A stretch of DNA of 64,000 nt from QHXW01 sp035297145 (GCA_035297145.1 DATGZN010000106.1:57331-121330); one strand, 5' to 3'; positions 1 through 8,756 are shown, counted from the first letter of the stretch. The notes: generated from the sequence alone by a model not told the origin. Translations and numbers: made by a program.

Positions 1-163
1 CAACGCCTACATCGCAGAAGGGAACATGACCTTCTCCTATCTCGAGGGCTGGTGGACCGACGCCGGCACGTTCGAGTCTCTGCTGCGCGCCGGCAATCTG
101 GTGGCGCAGAGCCGCCAGCAAAGCGAGGCTACGGCGCGGCTGGTGGAAAAAGTCAACGCATAA
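1..163 (+). CDS. rfbA: Glucose-1-phosphate thymidylyltransferase, C-terminal end (partial)
   Basis: Only the last 53 codons are in the window; the frame starts at base 2 and ends with TAA at 161-163. The visible tail carries the W-T-D-A-G-T-F-E-S-L-L motif that is typical of the nucleotidyltransferases making dTDP-glucose (RmlA/RfbA family), in which Asp contributes to the active site. This enzyme would make the activated sugar that starts the dTDP-rhamnose and related pathways. It lies just upstream of a glycosyltransferase cluster on the same strand, which fits a role in surface polysaccharide synthesis. The family could also be a close relative such as StrD, because only the end is visible. 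Confidence 0.75.
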   Translation, partial: NAYIAEGNMTFSYLEGWWTDAGTFESLLRAGNLVAQSRQQSEATARLVEKVNA

Positions 164-226
164 AATGGCGGGCGCCGCGGCAGCCATCGGCGCCAGACCA
201 GGAATCCACCGCGGGTTGCTGAACCC

Positions 227-1285
227 ATGCGCGTCGCGCTCGATGCCACTCCGCTCACGCTGACGACAGGAGGCCTCGCGCGCTATACCGTGGCGCTGAG
301 CGCCGCTCTTGCTGAAAACTATCCGGAGGACGATTTCGCGCTCCTCAGCGGTCAGCCCTTTCAGATGCCGGCATCGCACCCTCCAAACCTGTTGCGCGGA
401 GCGCCGCCGCGGAACGCTCTGGAACGCCGTTGGTGGATTTGGGGAGTGCAGCATGAGATGAACCGGTTGCAGTGCACACTGTTCCATGGAACGAACTTTG
501 AAGTGCCGTATGCGCCTGTGCGGCCCAGCGTGGTTACTGTGCACGATCTGTCACCTTGGATGAATCCCGCATGGCACCATGCGGCCGATCGTGTCCGCCA
601 GCGCACACCGTTCCTAGTGGGTCTGCGAATCGCCACCATGACGATCACTCCCACTCAAGCCGTGCGTGCCCAGGTCATGGAACAATTCCGCGCTCCACCT
701 TCGTGCGTGGTGGCCGTGCCGCACGGCGCGTCGGAAACATTCCGGCCGGCCCACACCGAGCATCGGGCGCCCTACTTCCTTTATGCTGGCGCGCTCGAAC
801 CTCGGAAAAATCTGGATCAACTGATCGAAGCGTGGCGCGCAGTCCGCAAAACGTATCCCGTGGATCTGGTGCTGGCAGGGCGCGAGCGAGCGGACTTCTC
901 CCGACCCACCCCGGAGCCGGGTCTGCACCTGACGGGCGAGGTGAGCGACACGGATCTGGCCCGGCTGTATTCGGGCGCCGTGGCCGTGGTTTACCCTTCG
1001 CACTACGAGGGTTTCGGCCTGCCTGTGCTCGAAGCCATGCAGTGCGGCGCGTGCGTTTTCATCTCGCAAGACGCAGCGCTCCGGGAAGTGGGCGGAGATG
1101 CCGCATTAGCCCTCGACGGACCCAGCGCGTGGGTGGAAGCGATGCGCGCCGCGGCCGGCAGTCCACAATGGTTAGAGGAGCGCCGCGAAGCGTCTCGGGC
1201 TCGGGCGCGCGAGTTCTCCTGGACGCGCACGGCTCGGCTTACCCGCGAGGTGTACCAAGAAGCCATGCGGCGTTTTGCTTTTTGA
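227..1285 (+). CDS. GT4-family glycosyltransferase
   Basis: The 352-residue product has the two-domain GT-B layout of family 4 glycosyltransferases, which transfer a sugar from a nucleotide donor to a growing glycan in the cytoplasm. The C-terminal donor half shows an L-Y-A-G-A-L-E-P-R-K-N segment near residue 187 and the E-G-F-G-L-P-V-L-E-A-M motif near residue 262, the E-x7-E signature of the family. The N-terminal half has V-T-V-H-D-L-S-P-W, common in mannosyl- and rhamnosyl-type enzymes. It is the first complete gene of a plus-strand polysaccharide cluster and is followed 17 bases later by another glycosyltransferase. No strong ribosome binding site precedes the ATG. The sugar and linkage cannot be told. 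Confidence 0.9.
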   Translation: MRVALDATPLTLTTGGLARYTVALSAALAENYPEDDFALLSGQPFQMPASHPPNLLRGAPPRNALERRWWIWGVQHEMNRLQCTLFHGTNFEVPYAPVRPSVVTVHDLSPWMNPAWHHAADRVRQRTPFLVGLRIATMTITPTQAVRAQVMEQFRAPPSCVVAVPHGASETFRPAHTEHRAPYFLYAGALEPRKNLDQLIEAWRAVRKTYPVDLVLAGRERADFSRPTPEPGLHLTGEVSDTDLARLYSGAVAVVYPSHYEGFGLPVLEAMQCGACVFISQDAALREVGGDAALALDGPSAWVEAMRAAAGSPQWLEERREASRARAREFSWTRTARLTREVYQEAMRRFAF

Positions 1286-1302
1286 TATGGCACCCGTTTG
1301 AT

Positions 1303-2481
1303 ATGACAAAAGGCCGCGCGCTGTTTCTGGTTCCCGAAGCGCCTTACCCCACCCACGGCGGAGGCGCGATGCGGTCCGCTTCAGTACTGGAATATCTGGC
1401 GCAGCGTTACGACGTGGACGTCATCGTGTTTCGCGAGCCCGGGTCGCCTGACCCGGCGCTGCTGTTTCCCGCGGCGGCGTGTCCTCGTGAAATTCTGGTG
1501 CTCGACCTGCCCCGTCATCGCAAAGATCCGATTTCCCGGGCCGTGCGCAATGCCGAGAGGATGGCGCGCGCCGTGCCGCCGCTCGTAGATCGCTTCAGAG
1601 GATTTGCCGCCCCGATTTCCGCGTTCCTGAAAGGCCGCCGATACGATGTCGCGGTGATCGAGCATTTCTGGTGCGCTGCATATATCGAACAGATCGCCCC
1701 TGTCAGCAGGAAGACCGTGCTCAATCTGCACAACATCGAATCGGTGCTGCACCAGCGATGCGCCACCACTGAAAACGGCGCGCAAGCGTTCGCCCATCAC
1801 ATCTTTGCTCGCGCCGCGCGTGACCTGGAAGCGCATTGGCTGCCACTGTATAATCAAGTCTTAACCGCGTCCGCTGAGGATGAAATAATCGCCAGAGCGA
1901 TTGCTCCTGGGGTCGATACTTCCGTCTATCCGAATGCGATCCCCTTTGTTCCCCGACCCGCTGGCGCCGAGTGGGAGGCCGTGGCGTTCTCTGGAAACCT
2001 GGCATATCATCCGAACATTGCCGCGGTGCGCTATTTTCGCCGGGAAATTTGGCCAGCCGTGCGTGAAGAATGGCCCGCGTTGGTCTGGCGATTGATCGGC
2101 AAGAATCCCAGCGCGGTGCGGCGAGAATTGAATGGCGACCCTCGCATCGAATTCTCCGGCCCGGTGGCAAACGCTGTGGAACAACTGGCGGCGGCAAAGG
2201 TGGTGATCATTCCACTGCTTGCCGGGAGCGGTACGCGGTTCAAACTGCTGGAGGCCTGGGCAGCGGGGCGCGCTGTGGTGTCGACCACCATCGGCGCCGA
2301 AGGCCTTCCGGCCAGGCACGAAGAGAATTTGCTCGTTGCCGATGATGCGGAAACATTCGCCGAGGCGGTGTCGCGGTTGTTGACGAACTCTGGTCTCCGG
2401 GCTCGGTTGGGCGAAACCGGCCGCGCGTTATTTGAGTCAGAGTTTACATGGGCTAAAGCCTGGCAAAAACTGGATTTGTGA
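1303..2481 (+). CDS. Glycosyltransferase (GT4-like sugar transferase)
   Basis: The 392-residue protein starts L-F-L-V-P-E-A-P-Y-P-T-H-G-G-G, the glycine-rich acceptor-side loop seen at the start of GT-B enzymes, and ends with a Glycos_transf_1-type domain whose P-L-L-A-G-S-G-T-R-F-K-L-L-E-A-W stretch (about residues 306-321) is characteristic of one GT4 subgroup. The reading frame stays open far upstream, to about base 556, but that extension runs antiparallel in meaning to the preceding gene and is a coding shadow, so ATG 1303 was chosen. The gene sits 17 bases after the previous glycosyltransferase and likely shares its transcript. Substrate is unknown. Confidence 0.88.
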   Translation: MTKGRALFLVPEAPYPTHGGGAMRSASVLEYLAQRYDVDVIVFREPGSPDPALLFPAAACPREILVLDLPRHRKDPISRAVRNAERMARAVPPLVDRFRGFAAPISAFLKGRRYDVAVIEHFWCAAYIEQIAPVSRKTVLNLHNIESVLHQRCATTENGAQAFAHHIFARAARDLEAHWLPLYNQVLTASAEDEIIARAIAPGVDTSVYPNAIPFVPRPAGAEWEAVAFSGNLAYHPNIAAVRYFRREIWPAVREEWPALVWRLIGKNPSAVRRELNGDPRIEFSGPVANAVEQLAAAKVVIIPLLAGSGTRFKLLEAWAAGRAVVSTTIGAEGLPARHEENLLVADDAETFAEAVSRLLTNSGLRARLGETGRALFESEFTWAKAWQKLDL

Positions 2482-2532
2482 GAAACTGGACGGTACAAAT
2501 TACGGACAGCACCGCTATATTGGTTGAAATAA

Positions 2533-3687
2533 ATGCGTTTCGCCGTTGACGCCCACGCGATAGGCCGTCGCCTCACGGGCAATGAAGTCTACGTGCGAAG
2601 CCTCCTGAACGGCTTCGCGTGCCTGGACCGCGAGTCCGACTTCGTTACCTATTTGTCGATGGACGATGCCGAAGCCTGGGTGCCGGCGCGCTTTGCCGTG
2701 CGGCGCATCGCGGGTAATCCATTTGTGCGCCTGGGGTGCGATTTTGCGCTCAAGCTGCGCTGGGATCGTCCCGATCTTCTGCATGTACAGTACACCGCGC
2801 CGCTCGCGTGCCCGGTGCCAGTGGTTGTCAGCGTCCACGACGTGAGTTTCCTGGAACATCCCGCGTATTTTCCGTTCCATCGCGCAGCGCAATTGCGTCT
2901 CACGGTGCGCCGGACGATCCAGGCGGCCGCGCGTATCCTGACGGTCAGCGAGTTCTCGCGCGACGCCATTGCCCGCGCGTATGGCCTCGATCCGGATCGT
3001 ATCGCGGTGGTGCACAACGCAGCCGCGGATTGTTTTCACCAGGTTCGCCGGGAGACCGCGCCGGCCCAGGTGCGCCAGCGGTTTGGCCTGACAGCGCCGT
3101 TCATCTTGTCGGTGGGAGACCTCCAGCCGCGCAAGAACCACATCGGACTCATCGAGGCATTCGCGCGCATGGCTCGTGCGTGTCCGCAACTGACGCATCA
3201 ACTCGTGCTGGCGGGGAAGGAGACCTGGTTCGGCCATCGCGTGTACGATGCCGCAAAACGCTCGGGAGTCGCGGATCGCATCCGCTTCCTTGGCTTTGTC
3301 TCGGACGACGATTTGCTCCAACTGTATAATGCGTGCGAGCTGTTCTGCTTTCCTTCGTTCTACGAGGGCTTTGGCCTGCCTGTTTTGGAAGCCATGGCCT
3401 GTGGCGCAGCTGTGTGCTGTTCGAATACGTCGGCCGTTCCCGAGGTGGCGGATGGAGCCGCGATTCTATTCAATCCGTACAACGCCGATGAGATTGCGCG
3501 CGCGATGCTGGACCTGATTCAACTTCCCGAGTTGCGTTCGCGCATGCGGCGCCTGGGCTTGCAGCGCGCGCCGCAGTTCAGTTGGCAGAAGGCGGCGCAA
3601 AAGACGCTGGAGGTTTATTACGCCGTCGCCGGGCAGTCCAAGCCGGTCCGGCGCTCCGCGGTGGCCGCTCCGATTTCACTCAGATGA
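2533..3687 (+). CDS. GT4-family glycosyltransferase
   Basis: The 384-residue product is a GT-B fold glycosyltransferase close in layout to the one at 227. It shows V-S-V-H-D-V-S-F-L-E-H-P in the N-terminal half, a donor-domain start L-S-V-G-D-L-Q-P-R-K-N-H near residue 194 and the E-G-F-G-L-P-V-L-E-A-M signature near residue 277. A short alanine/proline/serine-rich tail follows the catalytic domain. It is the third glycosyltransferase in a row on this strand; a 51-base gap separates it from the previous gene. A palindromic repeat (3715-3737) lies just after the stop. The likely role is adding a mannose-like or rhamnose-like sugar to a surface glycan; specificity cannot be read from sequence. 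Confidence 0.9.
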   Translation: MRFAVDAHAIGRRLTGNEVYVRSLLNGFACLDRESDFVTYLSMDDAEAWVPARFAVRRIAGNPFVRLGCDFALKLRWDRPDLLHVQYTAPLACPVPVVVSVHDVSFLEHPAYFPFHRAAQLRLTVRRTIQAAARILTVSEFSRDAIARAYGLDPDRIAVVHNAAADCFHQVRRETAPAQVRQRFGLTAPFILSVGDLQPRKNHIGLIEAFARMARACPQLTHQLVLAGKETWFGHRVYDAAKRSGVADRIRFLGFVSDDDLLQLYNACELFCFPSFYEGFGLPVLEAMACGAAVCCSNTSAVPEVADGAAILFNPYNADEIARAMLDLIQLPELRSRMRRLGLQRAPQFSWQKAAQKTLEVYYAVAGQSKPVRRSAVAAPISLR

Positions 3688-3714
3688 TCCGGCAGATGCG
3701 AGCCCTAGCCAGAA

Positions 3715-3737
3715 GGCCGGACGTGTCCGGCCCCTAC
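3715..3737. repeat. REP-like palindrome, type B, single unit
   Basis: An 8-base stem GGCCGGAC, a GT loop, and GTCCGGCC form a perfect palindrome, followed by CCTAC. The same core with a longer stem occurs at 26271-26290 and, degenerate, at 38960-38977. It lies between two glycosyltransferase genes. Confidence 0.6.
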
Positions 3738-3778
3738 GCCCCCCGATTTTCGCCGGAGCCCGCGCGCTAAGCTGGATC

Positions 3779-5731
3779 ATGCGTGTGGCGTTCTTCTCGC
3801 CGCTGCCGCCTTCCCCGAGCGGCATTGCGGATTACTCGCAGGCCCTCCTGGCACCGCTTGGCCGCCTGGCCGATGTCACGATGTTCGCCGAAGCTGCCCG
3901 CGAATTCCGCCCCCAGGATTTCGACCTCGCGCTCTACCAGATCGGCAACAATCCATGCCACGACTTCGTTTACGAGATGGCGCTGCGGCATCCAGGCGTG
4001 GTGGTGATGCACGAATCCAATCTGCACCACCTGCTGGCCGACATCACCATTCGCCGCGGAGATTGGGACGCCTACTTGCGAGAGATCGAGTATAACGGCG
4101 GCGCCACCGCGCTGGCCCATGCCCGGCGTGTGAAGGCGGGCGAAGCCGGGCCCGACTACGAGGGCCTCGCCATGACCCGGCGCCTGCTCCAATCGGCCAA
4201 GGGAATCATTGTGCACAGCGAATTCATGCGGAGCGAGATGCGGGCCGCCGGATTCACTGGACCCATCGCGCGCATCCCGCACGGCGCCTGGATTCCCGGC
4301 GTGGACCGCATGGCGTATCGCGAACGCCTCGGTGTTCATGAAGACACGCCGCTCATCGGCATCTTTGGAAACCTCAAGCCGTACAAGCGCATTGCCGAAT
4401 CCCTGCGCGCCTTTCGCCGCCTGGTCGGAGTGGAGCCGCGCGCCAAAATGATTCTCGCGGGCGAACGGCATCCCGATTTTCCGGTAGACTCTCTCATCCG
4501 CACGCTCGGTCTCTCGCCCCATGTGCGCGTGCTCGGTTTTACGCCCATCGAAGATTTCGCCGGGTTCATCGCGGCGAGTGACATTGTGCTGAATCTGCGG
4601 TACCCCACTGTCGGCGAGACCTCAGGAAGTCTTCTGCGGGCTCTGGGCCTCGGACGCGCAGTGCTGGTATCCGAAGTTGGCGCATTTGCCGAGTTGCCGG
4701 ATGACGTGTGCTTGAAAGTGCCCGTTGGACCCGGCGAAGAGGATTTAATCTTCGAGTTCCTCAATCTGCTGGTCTCGCGGCGCGATTTGACACAGTCCAT
4801 GGGGCAGCGGGCGCGCGCATATGTGGAGCGAGCGTGCAGTTGGGATGCTGTGGCCGAACGCTATGCGTCGTTTCTGTGCGCGGTGAAAGAAGGCCGCGAT
4901 TGGCTCGAGCCGGAAACCAGCCGGGCGCCACCACCTGAATCCGAGCCTGTCCCGCCGGAGTACATCGCCGGCTGGGTGGCTGAGCCATCGGCGCGGGACT
5001 ACCTGGAGACGCACTCCACGCGTCTGACGCGAACGCTCGAAATCACGCCGCCCGGCGGGCCCGGCGACTGTATTTTGGAAATGGGCGCCTATCTGCAAAT
5101 CACGCCCGCGCTCGGCGCCAAGCTGGGTTACGGCAACGTGCGCGGCTGCTACTACGGGCCGGCGGGGCGCGTGGACCGGCGCACGGTGATCTCCGAAGAA
5201 GGCGAACGATTCGAATGCGAGATCGATCTGTTCAACGCCGAGAAGGACCCGTTCCCGTATTCCGGCGCATGCTTCTCAACTGTGCTCTGTTGCGAGCTGA
5301 TCGAGCACCTGTTTCACGATCCCATGCACCTGATGTCGGAGGTGAATCGCGTGCTGAAACCCGGCGGCCACCTGGTGCTCACTACGCCCAATCTGGCATC
5401 TCTTCGCGCCGTCTCGGCCATTTTGCAGGGTTACCATCCGGGATTCTTTCATGCTTATATCCGTCCGGCCGCGGAGGGCGAAACCGACGCCCGCCACAAT
5501 CGCGAGTACACGCCGCTCGAGATCCACCAGTTGCTGGAAAATTCCGGATTCGAAATCATCCGCCTGGAGACAGGGCCGTTCCGCGATGAAGCCACGCCGG
5601 AGTACGCCTGGGTTCGCCATCTGCTGGATCGGTACAGCCTCGACACCAGCCTGCGTGGCGAGGGCATCTACGCCGTGGGGCGCAAGACCGGCGCGGTGCG
5701 CGAGCGCTATCCTTCCTGGTTGTACGCGTGA
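3779..5731 (+). CDS. Fused GT4 glycosyltransferase and SAM-dependent methyltransferase
   Basis: The 650-residue protein joins two enzymes. Residues 1 to about 360 are a GT4 glycosyltransferase: the start reads F-F-S-P-L-P-P-S-P-S-G-I-A-D-Y-S, an acceptor-loop pattern of the family, and a donor domain begins near residue 194 (I-F-G-N-L-K-P-Y-K-R). After a proline-rich linker, residues 425-650 look like a class I methyltransferase, best seen in C-E-L-I-E-H-L-F-H-D-P and V-L-K-P-G-G-H-L-V-L-T-T-P-N. The usual glycine-rich SAM motif I is degenerate here (E-M-G-A-Y-L). The stop codon overlaps the GTG start of the exporter permease, implying translational coupling. A sugar-adding and chain-capping role is inferred, not shown. 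Confidence 0.85.
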   Translation: MRVAFFSPLPPSPSGIADYSQALLAPLGRLADVTMFAEAAREFRPQDFDLALYQIGNNPCHDFVYEMALRHPGVVVMHESNLHHLLADITIRRGDWDAYLREIEYNGGATALAHARRVKAGEAGPDYEGLAMTRRLLQSAKGIIVHSEFMRSEMRAAGFTGPIARIPHGAWIPGVDRMAYRERLGVHEDTPLIGIFGNLKPYKRIAESLRAFRRLVGVEPRAKMILAGERHPDFPVDSLIRTLGLSPHVRVLGFTPIEDFAGFIAASDIVLNLRYPTVGETSGSLLRALGLGRAVLVSEVGAFAELPDDVCLKVPVGPGEEDLIFEFLNLLVSRRDLTQSMGQRARAYVERACSWDAVAERYASFLCAVKEGRDWLEPETSRAPPPESEPVPPEYIAGWVAEPSARDYLETHSTRLTRTLEITPPGGPGDCILEMGAYLQITPALGAKLGYGNVRGCYYGPAGRVDRRTVISEEGERFECEIDLFNAEKDPFPYSGACFSTVLCCELIEHLFHDPMHLMSEVNRVLKPGGHLVLTTPNLASLRAVSAILQGYHPGFFHAYIRPAAEGETDARHNREYTPLEIHQLLENSGFEIIRLETGPFRDEATPEYAWVRHLLDRYSLDTSLRGEGIYAVGRKTGAVRERYPSWLYA

Positions 5732-6948
5732 CCGTCCGTGTTGAAAATGCGCAGGTCCAGGCCGGCGGCCGGTCGCTGACCGCGAGCTTCGAAATGCGCA
5801 ATGTGTCGCCTGTCGCGTGGCGATCCGCGGAGGGCTTTGCCGCCGGGTACCAAGTCTTCGATCCGGAGACAGGCACGCTGGTGGTGGATGGACCGCGCAC
5901 CGCTCCCGTAACCGACATCCAGCCGGGCGAAGCTCAGCGCTTCCAGGTTCAGCTCGAGCTGCCTCCCGAGCCGGGCCGCTATCGTATTTTCCTCTCCGGC
6001 ATGCAGGAGGACAGCCACTGGTTCTACGAGCGCGGCGCGCAGTTCCTGCTAGTGGACGTGGTGGTTGAGGCGGGGCGCGCGACAGTGGAACGATTTCGCG
6101 TGGCCACCATGGGTTCGGTGCGCCGCGAGAGGCTCGTTCGATCGGTGCGGCGTGCGTTCACGCTGCCGTTCCAAAGCATCGTGCGCCATCGCAGCCTCAT
6201 CCGCACCATGGTACGGCGTGACGTGTTGGGCCGCTATCGAGGCTCATTCGGCGGCGCATTCTGGACCGTGCTGAATCCGCTCATCCTGATGCTGACGTAT
6301 TTCTTTGTGTTCGGAGTGGTGTTGCGTACGCGCTTTCCCAATGACCCGAGCCGCTCCGGCTTTGTGCTCTACTTCCTGGCGGGCATGCTGCCATGGCTCG
6401 CCGTGAGTGAAGCCGTGGGACGTGCGCCCACGGTGATGATCGAGCACCGCAATTTCGTCAAGAAGCTGGTTTTTCCCGTGGAAACTCTGCCCATCAATCT
6501 GGTCACCGCGGGACTGGTGAGCGAAGTCTTTGGCGTGGCGCTGTTCCTGCTGGCGTCGTATCTCGCGCGCGGCTACGTCCCGGCGTCTATCGTCTGGTTG
6601 CCGGTGCTCCTGGTGCCGCAAATTCTGCTGACCGCGGGGATCTGCTGGTTCCTGGCGGCGCTGGGCGTCTTCGTGCGCGATCTGGCCCAGATCAATGGAT
6701 TTCTCCTGACGCTGTGGTTTTTCCTGACGCCCATCTGCTATCCCGAAACTTCGCTACCCGCGCCGGCGTTGCGTGTGTTATCGAAGAATCCGATGTTCGT
6801 CCTGGTCCGCGGCTATCGGGCGCTGCTCGAAGGCCGCGCACCGGCGTTCGGGTCATACTGGAAACTGTGCGTTGTTGCGGGCGCGGTTTTCATTCTCGGC
6901 CACGCGTGGTTTTACAAGCTGCGGAAATCGTTCGCGGATATCATATAG
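5728..6948 (+). CDS. ABC-2 polysaccharide exporter permease with N-terminal beta-sandwich domain
   Basis: The 406-residue product has two parts. Residues 1 to about 115 resemble the immunoglobulin-like sandwich found in polysaccharide-assembly proteins and in the C-terminal half of Wzt ATPases; visible marks are a W in the N-V-S-P-V-A-W stretch, Y-Q-V-F-D-P-E-T-G, P-G-E-A and P-G-R-Y. From about residue 150 it is an ABC-2 type permease (R-R-D-V-L-G-R-Y-R-G-S-F-G-G, then about six hydrophobic segments), as in Wzm/KpsM exporters of O-antigen and capsule. It starts with GTG inside the GTGA overlap with the preceding stop. No ATPase gene follows; the next gene is on the other strand, so the nucleotide-binding partner must lie upstream of the window or elsewhere. 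Confidence 0.85.
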   Translation: MTVRVENAQVQAGGRSLTASFEMRNVSPVAWRSAEGFAAGYQVFDPETGTLVVDGPRTAPVTDIQPGEAQRFQVQLELPPEPGRYRIFLSGMQEDSHWFYERGAQFLLVDVVVEAGRATVERFRVATMGSVRRERLVRSVRRAFTLPFQSIVRHRSLIRTMVRRDVLGRYRGSFGGAFWTVLNPLILMLTYFFVFGVVLRTRFPNDPSRSGFVLYFLAGMLPWLAVSEAVGRAPTVMIEHRNFVKKLVFPVETLPINLVTAGLVSEVFGVALFLLASYLARGYVPASIVWLPVLLVPQILLTAGICWFLAALGVFVRDLAQINGFLLTLWFFLTPICYPETSLPAPALRVLSKNPMFVLVRGYRALLEGRAPAFGSYWKLCVVAGAVFILGHAWFYKLRKSFADII

Positions 6949-7192
6949 CGCGAGTTAGACCCACGAGATCACGCTCCATTGTTGAGAACTCAGCGTTCAC
7001 GCGCAGACTCTCTCGCCGGCATCTCCGCGAAGCTTGAGCCATGCGCTCCGCCTGCCCGAGAGCTTCCTCCACTTGATTCATTCGTTCCACGGCCATTCGA
7101 ATATAGGCGGCCGGAGGCAACCCCATGGCATTCGCCACCTCATGAGTCGCTTCGATGACATCCGCGGGCAAGTGTACCGAAATGCGCTTCAT
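6941..7192 (-). CDS. Ribbon-helix-helix protein (CopG/MazE-like), possibly an orphan antitoxin
   Basis: The 83-residue protein begins M-K-R-I-S-V-H-L-P-A-D-V-I-E-A-T, the pattern of a ribbon-helix-helix DNA-binding domain, followed by a helical, charged C-terminal half. Proteins of this size and shape are often antitoxins or small repressors. The ORF can be extended to a GTG at 7216, but an AT-rich stretch resembling a -10 box lies in that extension, so ATG 7192 was preferred. There is no toxin gene next to it: downstream it overlaps the 3' end of the exporter permease by 8 bases in convergent orientation, and upstream is a divergent methyltransferase. It may therefore be solitary. Confidence 0.55.
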   Translation of the reverse strand: MKRISVHLPADVIEATHEVANAMGLPPAAYIRMAVERMNQVEEALGQAERMAQASRRCRRESLRVNAEFSTMERDLVGLTRAI

Positions 7193-7222
7193 ATTCGGCT
7201 GATATAATTTTCGCACGCCGTT

Positions 7223-7783
7223 ATGCTCTCACTGTGCGCCCTCGGTGAAATTATCGTCTCTTGGATTCTGTGGTCTCTTGCCTTCATCAAGCCACGCAAA
7301 CAAGCGGCGGGACAGACGACGGTCGCAGCGGCCTCCGTCTCCAAGTGGGGAATTGTCCTGCAAACGATTGCCTTCGCACTCACCTGCGCTTACGTCCGCC
7401 CGCTTGGATTCGAGAAATCTCCCGCGCCGTTGATCGCTTCCATGATTCTGGCTCCAGCATCGGTGGCGCTGGGGTGGGCCGCGGCGCGCCATCTTGGCAA
7501 GCAGTGGCGCTTTGAGGCAGCGCTGAGCGAGGATCACGAACTGGTGCAAACCGGCCCATACCGCTGGATCCGGCATCCCATTTACGCGTCCATGCTGGGA
7601 ATGCTGCTAGCCACGGGCTTCGCCTGGACGTGGTGGCCCATGCAAGTCGCGGGACTGGTTTTCTTTCTGATCGGAACCGAGATTCGCGTTCGCGCGGAGG
7701 ATCGGCTGCTGAGTGAACGCTTCCGGGAGTCCTTCGCCGCCTACCGCGCGTGCGTCCCTGCCTACATTCCGTTCATCCGGTGA
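7223..7783 (+). CDS. Isoprenylcysteine carboxyl methyltransferase (ICMT)-family membrane protein
   Basis: The 186-residue integral membrane protein carries the ICMT/PEMT-like C-terminal signature: L-V-Q-T-G-P-Y-R-W-I-R-H-P-I-Y (about residues 108-122) followed by a hydrophobic hairpin and an E-x-x-L-x-x-x-F-x-x-x-Y ending in tyrosine and proline. In this family the R-H-P motif and the following Glu line the SAM pocket. Bacterial members are widespread, and their substrates are mostly unknown, so a lipid or small-molecule methylation is only a family-level guess. Four to five hydrophobic segments are visible. The 3' end overlaps the convergent cation transporter by 22 bases. Confidence 0.8.
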   Translation: MLSLCALGEIIVSWILWSLAFIKPRKQAAGQTTVAAASVSKWGIVLQTIAFALTCAYVRPLGFEKSPAPLIASMILAPASVALGWAAARHLGKQWRFEAALSEDHELVQTGPYRWIRHPIYASMLGMLLATGFAWTWWPMQVAGLVFFLIGTEIRVRAEDRLLSERFRESFAAYRACVPAYIPFIR

Positions 7784-8646
7784 TTGCGCGGCGAAGGCTC
7801 CACGTGCACGAGCACGTCCGCTACCCAATCCACGTCGTGGCGAATCTGCTGGCGCACGCGTTCGGCGATATCGTGTGAGGATCGCACGGTGATGTCGGGG
7901 TCCACCTCCAGGTGCAGATCCACGTGATACTGCAACCCGGTCTTGCGGGCGAAACATTTCTCCACGCCCTCCACTCCGGAAACCTTTTGTGCCACGTCGC
8001 GAATGGTTTGCATCATGCGGCGATCCGGCATGGTGTCCATGAGTTGCAGACCCGTGTCGCGCGCCACGCGAAGGCCGGTGAAAATGACGATCAGTCCCAC
8101 CGCGAAGCCGCCGTAAACGTCAGCGGCGAGAAACCGTTGGGGATCGTAGAGCGTGAGGCCGACGGCTGCCAGCGCCGCGAGGCCGGAGACGATGTCCACC
8201 GCGTCATTCCAGGCGTCGGCCGCCAACGCCGCGCTGCCGATCGCTTTTCCGACGCGATATTTCGTTGCGCTCAAAACGCTCTTGATCGCGATCGACGCGA
8301 TCAGCGGCCAGATGGCGTAAGCCGCCGGCGGCAAGTGTGGCTCGCCCACCAGCATGAGGGAGTGAAAGGAGATCGCGAAACCGGCGCCGACCAGCATCAG
8401 GCCGACCAGTAAGCCGGTCAATGTTTCCGCGCGGCCGTGGCCGTAAGGATGGTCGGAATCGGCGGGTTTGGCGGCCAGCGTCAGTCCGAGAAAGACCAGT
8501 CCCGAGGCCAAGACATCGCCGGCCGATTCCAGCCCGCTGGCCACCACCGACGTCGAGCCCGCCACAAACCCAGTGACGACCTTCACCAACGCCAGGCCAC
8601 TGCTGACGGCGATGCCGGCGAGCGCGACCTTTTGGCCGATGCGCAT
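7762..8646 (-). CDS. Cation diffusion facilitator (CDF) family metal exporter
   Basis: The 294-residue product is a typical CDF protein: six transmembrane segments in the first 200 residues and a soluble C-terminal domain of about 80 residues. It carries the H-P-Y-G-H-G-R-A-E loop (residues 66-74) after TM2. The transport site appears to be E40-x3-D44 in TM2 and D144-x3-D148 in TM5; an acidic pair in TM5 rather than His-x3-Asp is more often reported in manganese or iron exporters than in zinc exporters, so the metal is uncertain. It would expel a divalent cation in exchange for protons at the inner membrane. The 3' end overlaps the convergent ICMT-family gene. Confidence 0.92.
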   Translation of the reverse strand: MRIGQKVALAGIAVSSGLALVKVVTGFVAGSTSVVASGLESAGDVLASGLVFLGLTLAAKPADSDHPYGHGRAETLTGLLVGLMLVGAGFAISFHSLMLVGEPHLPPAAYAIWPLIASIAIKSVLSATKYRVGKAIGSAALAADAWNDAVDIVSGLAALAAVGLTLYDPQRFLAADVYGGFAVGLIVIFTGLRVARDTGLQLMDTMPDRRMMQTIRDVAQKVSGVEGVEKCFARKTGLQYHVDLHLEVDPDITVRSSHDIAERVRQQIRHDVDWVADVLVHVEPSPRNHRMNGM

Positions 8647-8756
8647 TCCCCCAGTTTAGCCAGTCGCCACTGGGTAGCGGCACCCTTGCTCATCCCCAAG
8701 ATGGAAAGGGCGCCGCCTGGCGCGGATCGGCCGGAGGGGCGCCGGACGCGAAATGT

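Noticed and set aside
556..1302. Long N-terminal extension of the glycosyltransferase frame that ends at 2481
   Set aside because: It lies over the whole end of the preceding glycosyltransferase in another frame, and its translation is Arg/Ser/Pro-rich without domain features; the true start is ATG 1303.
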